Assembly: GCF_003025005.1 (NCBI RefSeq)
Contig: NZ_PVSS01000001.1
Span: 62,001-126,000 of the forward strand
DNA length: 64,000 nt
From: Brumimicrobium mesophilum
GTDB taxonomy: Bacteria > Bacteroidota > Bacteroidia > Flavobacteriales_D > Crocinitomicaceae
Direction of reading: 5' to 3'
A model generated the notes under the pieces. It made no database searches. It worked only from the letters and a program-made list of their open reading frames with translations, and was not told where the DNA came from. Both the position numbers and the translations under genes were made by a program. Positions 18,729-26,947 of this stretch are shown one piece after another; positions within the stretch are counted from its first letter, which is position 1; each line of letters starts with the position of its first letter.

Positions 18729-19103
18729 ATGGGACAATCATTACCAATTCATTTTATACACATTACATTTAGTACAAAAGCTAGAAAAGCAATGATTCAC
18801 CCTCCTTTTGAAAAAGGACTACATGCATATATAACTGGAATTTGTAACAATTTGGAATGCCGAGTTTTAAAGGTTGGTGGCTATACAGACCATATCCATA
18901 TTTTATGTATGCATTCTCCCAAAATAACTTTTATGGCTTTAATGCAGAAAATAAAAGCTAATTCTTCGAAATGGATGAAAACGAGAGATGAGAGTTTAAA
19001 AAACTTTTCTTGGCAGAGAGGATATGGTTCATTTTCAGGAAATCCAACAGAAACAGAAATAGTTATTAAATATATTGACAAAGTTGTTATAAAAACTCAC
19101 TAA
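18729..19103 (+). CDS. REP-associated (RAYT/IS200-like) Y1 transposase, C-terminus shortened
   Basis: This is a single-strand HUH transposase-like protein of the Y1 family. The metal-binding HUH motif is seen in GGYTDHIHILC near residues 56-66. The helix with the catalytic Tyr appears as IVIKYIDK near the end (Y at about 117), after a W-Q-R-G-Y-G-S-F-S segment typical of the family. Usual members continue with an NQ-x-HH segment and about 25 more residues. Here the frame stops eight residues after the Tyr, so the tail is lost or replaced. It is 124 residues against roughly 150 normally. Paired palindromes upstream mark it as the REP-processing type. Activity is doubtful. The polyketide operon starts 18 bp downstream. 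Confidence 0.85.
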   Translation: MGQSLPIHFIHITFSTKARKAMIHPPFEKGLHAYITGICNNLECRVLKVGGYTDHIHILCMHSPKITFMALMQKIKANSSKWMKTRDESLKNFSWQRGYGSFSGNPTETEIVIKYIDKVVIKTH

Positions 19104-19121
19104 CTCTACAAAAAACTATTC

Positions 19122-20249
19122 ATGACTTACGACACAATCATAGTTGGAGGAGGACTTGCCGGACTAACGAGTGCTGTGCACCTTTCTAAGCAAGGCTTAT
19201 CTGTACTATTGATTGAAAAAAATGAATATCCAAAACATAAAGTTTGTGGTGAATATATCTCCAATGAAGTCCTCCCCTATTTGAATGCTCTGGGTTTTAA
19301 CCCTTTCGATTTTGGTGCAAAAAACATTGTGAATTTTTCTTTAAGCACAAACAAAAGTAAATCAGTAAGCGCGAAATTACCGTTGGGAGGATTTGGAATT
19401 AGTCGTTACTGTATCGACTGGGAATTAGCGAAATTAGCACAACAAAATGGTGCTAAAATTTCACATGAAAAAGTGAACGATATTCAATTTGAGAATGACC
19501 TTTTCACCGTTCACACGAATTCGAATTTACAATTCACCTCAGAGCTTGTGATTGGATCTTTTGGGAAACGTTCGAATCTGGATATTAAAATGGAACGTCA
19601 ATTCATTCAGAAAAAAACACCATTCTTAGGAATCAAAGCACATTACAAAGGTGATTTTCCCGAAAATGCAGTTAGATTACATAACTTCAAAGGTGGTTAT
19701 TGTGGTATTTCGAAAGTAGAAACCGACCTGATCAATGTTTGTTACATCGCCGATTACAAGTCATTTAAAAAGCACAAAAACATTGATGATTTTCAGAAGA
19801 AAGTTCTCAGTAAAAACAAATATTTGAAAGAAGTTTTTAACAATTATGAAATGAATTTTGACAATCCCTTAACGATTAGTCAAGTTTCATTTTCTTCCAA
19901 ACAACCTGTAGAAAACCATATTATAATGTGTGGAGACAGTGCAGGAATGATTCATCCTTTGGCCGGAAATGGAATGAGTATGGCTATCCGAGCAGCTCAA
20001 ATGGCTTCTTTAAAAATATTGAAATTTAAATCGGGAGAAATAAAATCAAGAACAGAATTAGAAATGGAATTTACTGCCCTTTGGAATAAAGAATTTAGCA
20101 ATCGGTTAAAAAATGGACATATCATCGCAAGGTTATTCCGACTGGGTTTAATTTCTGAAATAATTATGGTATTTTTAAAAGCCTTTCCATCCATTTTGCC
20201 TTTAGTTATTAAAAGAACACACGGAAAACCAATGAAAGCTGAACTCTAA
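19122..20249 (+). CDS. FAD-dependent oxidoreductase of the geranylgeranyl-reductase type
   Basis: The N-terminal dinucleotide fold is clear (IIVGGGLAGLTSA, residues 6-18, then a glutamate-ended strand LLIEKN). A family motif KVCGEYIS follows at about residues 41-48. The second FAD site IMCGDSAGMIHPLAGNGM lies near 268-285. Relatives reduce isoprenoid double bonds or hydroxylate and halogenate aromatic rings, so the reaction cannot be read from sequence alone. It is the first gene of a run of seven whose other members make and tailor a polyketide; the next gene starts two bases after its stop. A role in oxidising or reducing the type III synthase product is the likeliest inference. Confidence 0.85.
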   Translation: MTYDTIIVGGGLAGLTSAVHLSKQGLSVLLIEKNEYPKHKVCGEYISNEVLPYLNALGFNPFDFGAKNIVNFSLSTNKSKSVSAKLPLGGFGISRYCIDWELAKLAQQNGAKISHEKVNDIQFENDLFTVHTNSNLQFTSELVIGSFGKRSNLDIKMERQFIQKKTPFLGIKAHYKGDFPENAVRLHNFKGGYCGISKVETDLINVCYIADYKSFKKHKNIDDFQKKVLSKNKYLKEVFNNYEMNFDNPLTISQVSFSSKQPVENHIIMCGDSAGMIHPLAGNGMSMAIRAAQMASLKILKFKSGEIKSRTELEMEFTALWNKEFSNRLKNGHIIARLFRLGLISEIIMVFLKAFPSILPLVIKRTHGKPMKAEL

Positions 20250-20250
20250 A

Positions 20251-20955
20251 ATGGTTAATACAAAACACAGAAGTAAAGAAGTTGAGATCATGGATGATCT
20301 TGATATGAGCGGCGATTTACTAATCAGTTCCCTCGATCAATTGGCCAAAGTCAACAAATGGCTAGGTGGAAATAAAATTACCATTGATGGCCTGAAGAAA
20401 ATTTTAGTTAATCATCCTAAGGAAAAAACAATTAGTATAGTCGACCTTGGTTGTGGAAATGGAGATATGTTGAGAAAAGTTGCCGAATTTGGTAGAAAAA
20501 ACGGCAACAAATTTCAGTTATTAGGAATTGATGCCAATCAAGCAACTATTGATTACGCCAATAAACTTTCAGCTGATTTTCCAGAATTAACTTTTAGCAA
20601 AGAAGATGTTTTAGGAGATCAATTTGAAGCACATAAATATGACATTGCAATGTGTACATTATTTCTTCATCATTTTGAAGATGAGGTAGCATTGAAACTC
20701 GTTCAAACTTTGGTGAAAAATTCCACAATTGGAGTATTGATTAATGATTTGCACCGACATAAAATGGCGTACATTCTTTTCAATATAATAACATCTGGAA
20801 TTAAAAATAAAATGACACAAGAAGATGGCTTAACTTCCATTTTAAAAGCATTTAAACGTGAAGATCTAGAAAGATTTTCGAAAGAAATAAATTATAAAAG
20901 CACTATAACCTGGCGTTGGGCATTTCGTTTCCAATGGATAATTAAGAAATCATGA
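20251..20955 (+). CDS. Class I SAM-dependent methyltransferase of the polyketide cluster
   Basis: The SAM-binding motif I IVDLGCGNGD lies at residues 63-72, followed by an acidic end of strand 2 in LLGIDANQ about 20 residues on. The 234-residue protein has no membrane segment at its start. Its ATG comes one base after the oxidoreductase stop, and its own stop overlaps the synthase start by four bases (ATGA), so translation is coupled. It probably methylates the polyketide product on carbon or oxygen. Which position cannot be told. Confidence 0.87.
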   Translation: MVNTKHRSKEVEIMDDLDMSGDLLISSLDQLAKVNKWLGGNKITIDGLKKILVNHPKEKTISIVDLGCGNGDMLRKVAEFGRKNGNKFQLLGIDANQATIDYANKLSADFPELTFSKEDVLGDQFEAHKYDIAMCTLFLHHFEDEVALKLVQTLVKNSTIGVLINDLHRHKMAYILFNIITSGIKNKMTQEDGLTSILKAFKREDLERFSKEINYKSTITWRWAFRFQWIIKKS

Positions 20956-22004
20956 GCGTAAAAATAACATCTGTAGCTACACAATTGCCTTCATATTCAA
21001 GGACAACTGAAGAAATTATCCCATTCCTCAAAATTTGGTTGGATGGTCATGAAGAACGATACCAGCGAAAAGTGATTAAACTTTTTGAAAATGCTGGCGT
21101 AGATAGAAGGTATTCAATTATGGAACCTGAGGAGGTTTTTTTGAAAACTTCATTCGAAGAAAAAAATGACATTTACAAGCGCGAAACTATAAAATTGGCA
21201 GAAGGTGCTTTGACAAAAGCACTAGATAAAGCCAACTTAAAACCTAGCGATATTGATTATATCATTACCGTGAGTTGTACTGGAATTATGATTCCGTCTG
21301 TTGATGCTTATTTGATTAATAAATTGAATATGAAGCAAGACATCGTCCGACTCCCTGTGACAGAAATGGGTTGTGTAGCTGGAGTTTCTGGAATGATTTA
21401 CGCCAATAATTTCTTGAAGGCAAATCCCAATAAACGCGCTGCCGTGATTGCCGTAGAATCTCCTACTTCAACTTTTCAAATTGACGATTATTCCATGGTT
21501 AATATTGTAAGTGCTGCAATTTTTGGAGATGGTTGTGCTTGTACCATTCTTTCTTCGTATGAAAACGAAGATGGACCACAAATAATTGATGATGCGATGT
21601 ATCACTTTTATAATGCAGAACACATGATGGGATTTGAATTGAAAAACACAGGACTTCAAATGGTTTTGGACAAAGAAGTTCCTGAGAAAATCGCTGCTCA
21701 TTTCCCTATGATTGTTCATCCATTTTTGGAAAGAAATGGTTTAAAAATCGACGATGTAAATCACTTAATTTTTCATCCGGGAGGAAAGAAAATTGTACAA
21801 ACGATTGAAGAATTATTTGGCGCTTTAGGAAAGAACATTGACAACACAAAAGGCGTTTTAAAAGACTATGGAAATATGTCCAGTGCCACAGTTTTGTATG
21901 TTTTAGAAAGATTCATGGAGCAAAATCCACAAAAAGGAGAGATTGGATTGATGTTGAGTTTCGGACCTGGGTTTACTGCACAAAGATTATTATTAAAATG
22001 GTAA
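20952..22004 (+). CDS. Type III polyketide synthase (chalcone/stilbene synthase-like)
   Basis: This homodimeric thiolase-fold enzyme extends an acyl starter with malonyl units and cyclises the chain without a carrier domain of its own. The catalytic triad is complete: C141 in TEMGCVAG, H275 in LIFHPGG and N308 in GNMSSAT. The C-terminal GPGFTAQ loop is also present, and the 350 residues fit bacterial members. It lies fourth-base-overlapped after the methyltransferase and 41 bp before the dehydratase. With a private ketosynthase, dehydratase and carrier protein beside it, the starter is probably a carrier-bound, partly reduced or unsaturated acyl chain. Likely products are resorcinols, pyrones or phloroglucinol-type compounds. 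Confidence 0.93.
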   Translation: MSVKITSVATQLPSYSRTTEEIIPFLKIWLDGHEERYQRKVIKLFENAGVDRRYSIMEPEEVFLKTSFEEKNDIYKRETIKLAEGALTKALDKANLKPSDIDYIITVSCTGIMIPSVDAYLINKLNMKQDIVRLPVTEMGCVAGVSGMIYANNFLKANPNKRAAVIAVESPTSTFQIDDYSMVNIVSAAIFGDGCACTILSSYENEDGPQIIDDAMYHFYNAEHMMGFELKNTGLQMVLDKEVPEKIAAHFPMIVHPFLERNGLKIDDVNHLIFHPGGKKIVQTIEELFGALGKNIDNTKGVLKDYGNMSSATVLYVLERFMEQNPQKGEIGLMLSFGPGFTAQRLLLKW

Positions 22005-22045
22005 TCACAATATTAATACGCTAGAAAATAATAAAGTTAATTCAA

Positions 22046-22498
22046 ATGATGAATTTCAAGGAGATCATAGCAAAACTACCTTACGAAAAGCCATTTCTTT
22101 TTGTAGATGAGATAATTGAAATTAATGAAAATGGAATTTCTGGAACTTTCACTTTTGATGCCTCAAGTGATTTTTATAAAGGACATTTTAAAAACAATCC
22201 GGTTACTCCAGGCGTAATTTTAATCGAAACGATGGCTCAAATCGGATTGGTGAGTTTTGGAATTTATTTGATGAATGAGTCAGGAGAAAAAATGGATGAA
22301 ATTCAAATTGCATTAAGCTCTTCTGAGATAGACTTCTTCAAACCCGTTTTTCCAAATGAAAAAGTAATCGTAAAAAGTCAAAAAGAATATTTCCGCTTTA
22401 ATAAATTGAAATGTAAAGTTGAAATGTTTAACTTAAAGGATGAATTGGTTTGTCGTGGTAAAATTGCTGGAATGATTGCAGTAAAAACATCAAGATAA
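22046..22498 (+). CDS. FabZ-like hotdog 3-hydroxyacyl-ACP dehydratase
   Basis: The single hotdog domain carries the FabZ active pair: H47 in KGHFKNNPVTPG and E61 in VILIETMAQ. The first lines (LPYEKPFLFVDEI) are also FabZ-like. At 150 residues it is complete. Two Met codons at the start leave three bases of doubt. It sits between the type III synthase (41 bp) and the ketosynthase (23 bp), which suggests it works on the cluster's own carrier-bound intermediates rather than in general fatty acid synthesis. Confidence 0.9.
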   Translation: MMNFKEIIAKLPYEKPFLFVDEIIEINENGISGTFTFDASSDFYKGHFKNNPVTPGVILIETMAQIGLVSFGIYLMNESGEKMDEIQIALSSSEIDFFKPVFPNEKVIVKSQKEYFRFNKLKCKVEMFNLKDELVCRGKIAGMIAVKTSR

Positions 22499-22521
22499 GG
22501 TAAACATTTCAAAAGAGAATT

Positions 22522-23790
22522 ATGGAAAATAGAGTCGTTATAACTGGTCTAGGTGTAGTTGCTCCAAATGGAATTGGATTAACAGAGTTTACGCACGCCA
22601 TAAAAAATGGAACTTCAGGAGTCAAATTTTTCCCACAATTAAAAGAATTAGAGTTCTCTTGTTGTATTGGTGGAAAACCAGAAGTTTCTGAAGACTTAAA
22701 ACGAGAATATTTAACGGAATTACAATTGCGTGGTTTCAATAGTTCAGGTATTCTGTATGGCTGTATGGCAGGAATGGATGCTTGGAAAGATGCTGGATTA
22801 TCAATTTCGGAATCCACAGATTATGACAGTGGAACAGTTTTCGGAGCAGGAACTTCTGGAATTGAACGTTTCAGAGAAGCCATTTACAAAGTGGACGAAA
22901 AACAAGTGAGGCGTTTAGGAAGTACTGTGGTTGCGCAAACCATGGCTAGTGGAGTAAGCGCTTATTTAGGCGGAATTTTAGGACTAGGAAATCAAGTCAC
23001 CACAAATTCTTCGGCTTGTACCACAGGAACTGAGGCTATTTTAATGGGATTTGAACGCATAAAAGCCGGGAGAGCAAAACGCATGATAGTCGGAGGAACA
23101 AGCGATGAAGGTCCTTATGTCTGGGGAGGTTTTGATGCCATGCGTGTCCTGACTTACAAACACAATGAATCCCCCAAAACAGGATCACGCCCAATGAGTG
23201 CAACAGCTTCAGGATTTGTTCCTGGAAGTGGTGCTGGAGCCTTAATTTTAGAATCTTTGGAAAGTGCACTGGAAAGAAATGCTACAATCTACGCGGAAGT
23301 TTTAGGTGGTGAAGTTAATTCTGGTGGACAGAGAGATGGAGGTTCAATGACTGCTCCCAACTCAGAATCAGTGCAGCGCTGTATCCAAAAAGCGGTTGAA
23401 AATTCTAACATAAAAGCCTCAGAAATAGATGCAATTAACGGACATTTAACGGCAACGATTAAAGACTTCACAGAAATAGAAAATTGGTCTCAAGCTTTAA
23501 AATTAGAAGGTGATGATTTTCCACATATCAATTCATTAAAATCTATGATTGGTCATTGTTTATCTGCCTCTGGCGCAATTGAGAGTGTGGCAAGTGTTTT
23601 ACAAATTCACAATAACTTTATCTTTCCAAATATCAACTGTGAAGATTTAAACGAAGAGATTACATCTCTAATTTCAGCAGAAAAAATACCTCAAAAATTA
23701 ATAGATAAAAAAGTTAACATCGTTGCGAAAGCGAGTTTTGGTTTTGGAGATGTAAACGGATGTATAATATTTAAAAAATTCAAACTATAA
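22522..23790 (+). CDS. Beta-ketoacyl-ACP synthase (FabF/KAS II-like) of the cluster
   Basis: This condensing enzyme has a complete Cys-His-His triad: C166 in NSSACTTG, H308 in INGHLTAT and H345 in KSMIGHCLSASG. The second motif is NGHLTAT rather than the usual NAHGTST, so the active-site loop is divergent from housekeeping FabF, in keeping with a specialised substrate. The product is 422 residues. Its stop codon shares a base with the carrier protein start (TAATG), so the two are translationally coupled and almost certainly partners in building the acyl chain. Confidence 0.92.
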   Translation: MENRVVITGLGVVAPNGIGLTEFTHAIKNGTSGVKFFPQLKELEFSCCIGGKPEVSEDLKREYLTELQLRGFNSSGILYGCMAGMDAWKDAGLSISESTDYDSGTVFGAGTSGIERFREAIYKVDEKQVRRLGSTVVAQTMASGVSAYLGGILGLGNQVTTNSSACTTGTEAILMGFERIKAGRAKRMIVGGTSDEGPYVWGGFDAMRVLTYKHNESPKTGSRPMSATASGFVPGSGAGALILESLESALERNATIYAEVLGGEVNSGGQRDGGSMTAPNSESVQRCIQKAVENSNIKASEIDAINGHLTATIKDFTEIENWSQALKLEGDDFPHINSLKSMIGHCLSASGAIESVASVLQIHNNFIFPNINCEDLNEEITSLISAEKIPQKLIDKKVNIVAKASFGFGDVNGCIIFKKFKL

Positions 23791-24047
23791 TGAGCGATAA
23801 AGACAAAATGATAGAAGAATTAAAAGCCTTAATAAAACCATATATACAAGATGAAGAAGCTTTTAAAAACTTACATGAAAATACAAATTTTATAGAAGAC
23901 TTAAAGATCAATTCAGCAAACCTTGTGGACATAGTTTTAGATATAGAAGACAAATACGACATTGAAATCGACAACGATTCGATGGATAAAATGTTGAGTG
24001 TAAAGGCTGCTTTAGAAATTATCGAACAAAAAGTTTCAAAAAAATAA
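23790..24047 (+). CDS. Dedicated acyl carrier protein
   Basis: The 85-residue acidic helical protein has the carrier fold. The phosphopantetheine Ser appears to be S42, in LKINSANLVDIV, where most carriers have DSL: Asn replaces Asp and Ala replaces Leu. The remaining pattern (NFIEDLKI before, DIEDKYDIEID after) is typical. Start and stop overlap the neighbouring genes by one base each, tying it to the upstream ketosynthase and the downstream phosphopantetheinyl transferase. It probably carries the growing starter chain for the type III synthase. Confidence 0.88.
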   Translation: MSDKDKMIEELKALIKPYIQDEEAFKNLHENTNFIEDLKINSANLVDIVLDIEDKYDIEIDNDSMDKMLSVKAALEIIEQKVSKK

Positions 24048-24637
24048 TGGTCGGTAACGATATCATCGATATTGAAGCAACGAAGCGCTCAAAGGATCCG
24101 AATGGCTTAGGTTGGAAAAGACCAGGTTTTATTGAGAAGATATTCACAGAATCCGAGCAAAAGCTTATTGCTACTTCGAAAGATCCTTTCATAACCGTTT
24201 GGCAATTGTGGAGCATGAAAGAAAGTGCATACAAAGTTTTTATCCAAGCAGGTGGAGAGCCATTTTACAATCCTAAAACAATTGAATGTCAATTCGAAAG
24301 TTTAAATGGCCACATAAAGATTAAAAAATTGAATTTAAAAAGCAAATCCATTGTTAATCAAGCATATATTTTTACCGTCGTTGGAAATGAAAATCTTAAT
24401 ATTAAGAGTAAAGTTATTAATATTGGAAATGACGTTAAATTACAAAGTAAAATTTTAAGAAAGCATCTTTTAAAGGATTTGAGTCAAACGTACAATTTAG
24501 AAATAGCCAAATTAAAAATTGAAAAGATCCTAAATGGAATTCCGCGGTTGTACTATGTAGAAAAAGAGCTAGAATTAGCAATTTCTCTGACACATTGTGG
24601 AAGTTTTGGGGGGTATTCGTTTGAGAGGTTAAGATAA
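24047..24637 (+). CDS. 4'-phosphopantetheinyl transferase
   Basis: This enzyme moves phosphopantetheine from CoA to a carrier protein Ser. The Mg-binding start VGNDIIDIE (residues 2-10) and the conserved WSMKESAYK near residues 60-68 are diagnostic. The 196 residues lie between the short AcpS and longer Sfp forms. It overlaps the carrier protein gene by one base and ends the cluster, so it most likely activates the atypical carrier encoded next to it. No terminator is evident after it. Confidence 0.9.
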   Translation: MVGNDIIDIEATKRSKDPNGLGWKRPGFIEKIFTESEQKLIATSKDPFITVWQLWSMKESAYKVFIQAGGEPFYNPKTIECQFESLNGHIKIKKLNLKSKSIVNQAYIFTVVGNENLNIKSKVINIGNDVKLQSKILRKHLLKDLSQTYNLEIAKLKIEKILNGIPRLYYVEKELELAISLTHCGSFGGYSFERLR

Positions 24638-24709
24638 ACGCCTGCTAATTTTATACAAGTTCAATAAAAAATAATGTAAATTCGATAGACAGTTGAAAAG
24701 TATATAGAA

Positions 24710-24943
24710 ATGGAAACAACGGCTCAAATCAAAAAAAATAATTTCCAGAATTAAAAACTCTAATGATTTAGAATTTCTAAAATCGATTCAATCATTATTT
24801 GAGTCTTCTGACCAAGATACTTTTGAATTATCACCTGAACAGGAAAATCCATTTCAATAGGAAGAAAACAAATAAAAAACGGTCAATATTCAGAAAATGC
24901 TAGTGTAATTTCAGAGATGAGAGAATGGTTATTAAAAAAGTAG
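24710..24943 (+). pseudogene. Broken antitoxin gene of a type II toxin-antitoxin pair
   Basis: From the ATG at 24710 the frame stops after 14 codons. Dropping one A from the run at 24731-24738 restores an open frame reading METTAQIKKIISRIKNSNDL and onward to about 24860. A second shift near 24855 joins SIGRKQIKNGQYSENASVIS and EMREWLLKK, ending at the TAG at 24943. The N-terminal and C-terminal parts look like small Bacteroidota antitoxins paired with ParE/RelE toxins. The end overlaps the toxin start by 19 bases, as usual for such pairs. Confidence 0.7.
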
Positions 24944-25221
24944 TTTGGTCAGATATTGATAAAGAAGAATTTCATCAAGTTCTTGAATACTATTTCCAAA
25001 GAAACGGTTAATCGAAATACAGTCTGAAAATAATTAAATAGACAGAAAATATTATTAATACAGTTTCTAAAAGTCATTTTATTGGACGAATTACTTCAAA
25101 TAAAATCACTCGAGTTATTCCTATGAAGGTTTATCTTATTTTCTATGAGGTTAAGGATGATTATATAAAAATTGTGTCATTTTGGGATAATAGACAAGAT
25201 GTTAGGAATATCAAAATATAA
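24925..25221 (+). pseudogene. RelE/ParE-family toxin gene with two in-frame stops
   Basis: One continuous frame of 98 codons plus stop, the normal length for this family, is interrupted only by TAA at 25009-25011 and TAG at 25039-25041. It begins MVIKKVVWSDIDKEEF, has EYYFQRNG just before the first stop, and ends YEVKDDYIKIVSFWDNRQDV and RNIKI. The pattern of N-terminal W, EYY, YS and C-terminal WDNRQ is that of ParE/RelE toxins. The rest of the frame is intact, so the loss looks recent. Confidence 0.75.
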
Positions 25222-25471
25222 TGAGAGACTATCCAAAAATGTATATAAAAAGTTCCTTTGTTTTGGTATATAAATAAAACTCTGAATATTTCATTTTTAA
25301 CACTCCCTATTGAGATTTTGGAGGTTTTAGTTTTAAGAAACACTGTTGGACTAATATTTGCCATTCGACATAACATTCTTTCACATCTCTTGATTAATTT
25401 TTAGAAAAATTTTCTTGTTAACAATGTAATTTAGTAAAAACAAAATTACAAACATTAAAAAGAAAAGTACA
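25222..25471. other. AT-rich intergenic region
   Basis: I see no gene, clear promoter or repeat between the toxin remnant and the DJ-1/PfpI gene. A minus-strand frame at 25161-25376 overlaps the toxin remnant and has no recognisable features. Confidence 0.4.
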
Positions 25472-26038
25472 ATGGAAAACTTAAAGAACAAAAAAGTCGC
25501 AATTTTAGTAACTGATGGATTTGAGCAATCGGAATTTACAGAACCTAAAAAAGCAATAGAGAACGCTGGGGCAACCGTTCACGTGGTGAGTTTAATAAGT
25601 GGGAAAATTAAGTCATGGAATGATGGAAATTGGGGAAATGAATATGATGTCGATAAAACAGTTGACGAAGTTTCTGTTTCCGATTATGACTCGCTGATTT
25701 TACCGGGAGGAGTGATTAATCCAGATTTATTAAGAAATAATAAAAAAGCAGTTGAATTTGTTAGAAGTTTTGCAGAAAACAAAAAACCAATTTCAGCAAT
25801 TTGCCATGGACCATGGTTACTTGCAGAAGCAGGAATTTTAGAAGGCCGAAAAATCACATCTTATTCCAGTATTAAAACCGACATGATTAACGCCGGAGCA
25901 AATTGGGTAGATGAAGAGGTGGTTGTAGATAGTGGACTAACCACTTCAAGAAACCCTGATGATTTACCAGCTTTCTGTAAAAAAATCGTAGAGGAAATTG
26001 CAGAAGGAAAGCATGAAGAGATGTCTGAATCGGTATAA
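25472..26038 (+). CDS. DJ-1/PfpI family protein (protease/deglycase-like)
   Basis: This 188-residue cytosolic protein is of the type 1 glutamine amidotransferase-like fold. The nucleophile elbow AICHGPWLL places Cys at 111 and His at 112, with a partner Glu near residue 21 (QSEFTEP). The Ile-Cys-His-Gly-Pro sequence is typical of the PfpI/YhbO/YraA group, linked to stress protection and deglycase or protease activity. It is alone on its strand and followed by a 17-bp-stem terminator. Confidence 0.92.
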   Translation: MENLKNKKVAILVTDGFEQSEFTEPKKAIENAGATVHVVSLISGKIKSWNDGNWGNEYDVDKTVDEVSVSDYDSLILPGGVINPDLLRNNKKAVEFVRSFAENKKPISAICHGPWLLAEAGILEGRKITSYSSIKTDMINAGANWVDEEVVVDSGLTTSRNPDDLPAFCKKIVEEIAEGKHEEMSESV

Positions 26039-26070
26039 TTTATAAACTTCTACAATCACATTTAATTAGT

Positions 26071-26118
26071 AAAATCCGTTTTTGCAACTCCAATTGCAAA
26101 AACGGATTTTTTGTTTTT
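26071..26118 (+). terminator. Rho-independent terminator
   Basis: A perfect 17-bp stem (AAAATCCGTTTTTGCAA and its complement, six-base loop) is followed by a T-rich run. It ends the DJ-1/PfpI transcription unit, 33 bp after the stop. Confidence 0.9.
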
Positions 26119-26143
26119 AGTTTAATTTTTTATTTTTAATACC

Positions 26144-26947
26144 ATGAGAAGAGATAAGATTTTAGCTGTTTTGCACATGATGGTTCTTTTGGCATTGATA
26201 TTTTGGAATTATGTTTCAAATTCTGGAATGATAAATAACAAAACTGTTGGATCAGTAAGCGAGAATCTACGTAATTTATTTACACCTGCGGGTTATGCAT
26301 TTTCCATTTGGGGAATTATTTATCTTGGATTAATTGCGCTTGGTATTTACATGTTGGTTCTCGCGTTTAAAAGTGAAGTAAAGGACAAAACTATTTCAAA
26401 AGCCCTGCCCACACTAATATTGGCCCACTTAGGAAATGCACTATGGCTCTGGTTTTGGCTAACTGAACAAACCGGAATTTCTGTAATAGTAATGGTTTTT
26501 ATTCTACTGATGTTAACCCTAACAGCACTTAAGTTAAATATGGAAAGATGGGATGCTTCAACTAAATATATTGCTCTCGTATGGTGGCCAATTGACCTCT
26601 ATTTTGGTTGGATTAGTGTTGCGACAGTAGCAAATATTTCAGCTTATCTTTCGAAGTTAAATTGGAATGGTGGCTTGTCAGAGGTTACTTGGACAATTAT
26701 CATGATTTCCATTACTTCGCTACTAGGACTTTTCATGATTTTCAATAGAAATATGCGAGAATATGCGGCAGTCTTTATTTGGGCATTTATAGCTATTGCC
26801 GTAAGACATTCAAGTGAAATCCCATCGATAACATGGACGGCAATCATTGGTGCAGCAGTTCTTTTAATTGCATCAGGAATTCACGCTCAAAAAAATCGAT
26901 CGACACTTCCATTTATTAGAAAAAGTAGTCCCCAAAATGAGATGTGA
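26144..26947 (+). CDS. TspO/MBR-like tryptophan-rich membrane protein
   Basis: The 267-residue protein has about seven to eight hydrophobic segments and many Trp. The segment FTPAGYAFSIWGIIYLGL near residues 46-63 is the signature of tryptophan-rich sensory (TspO-like) proteins of the longer bacterial type. WWPIDLYFGWISVA near 149-162 is also conserved in this group. TspO proteins bind porphyrins and other small hydrophobic ligands. No tetrapyrrole genes are nearby. The family assignment is fair; function is open. Confidence 0.8.
   Translation: MRRDKILAVLHMMVLLALIFWNYVSNSGMINNKTVGSVSENLRNLFTPAGYAFSIWGIIYLGLIALGIYMLVLAFKSEVKDKTISKALPTLILAHLGNALWLWFWLTEQTGISVIVMVFILLMLTLTALKLNMERWDASTKYIALVWWPIDLYFGWISVATVANISAYLSKLNWNGGLSEVTWTIIMISITSLLGLFMIFNRNMREYAAVFIWAFIAIAVRHSSEIPSITWTAIIGAAVLLIASGIHAQKNRSTLPFIRKSSPQNEM

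Noticed and set aside
18729-19103. A complete IS200/IS605 insertion sequence
   Set aside because: The protein is shortened and only REP-type palindromes, not clear left and right ends with a tnpB partner, are present.
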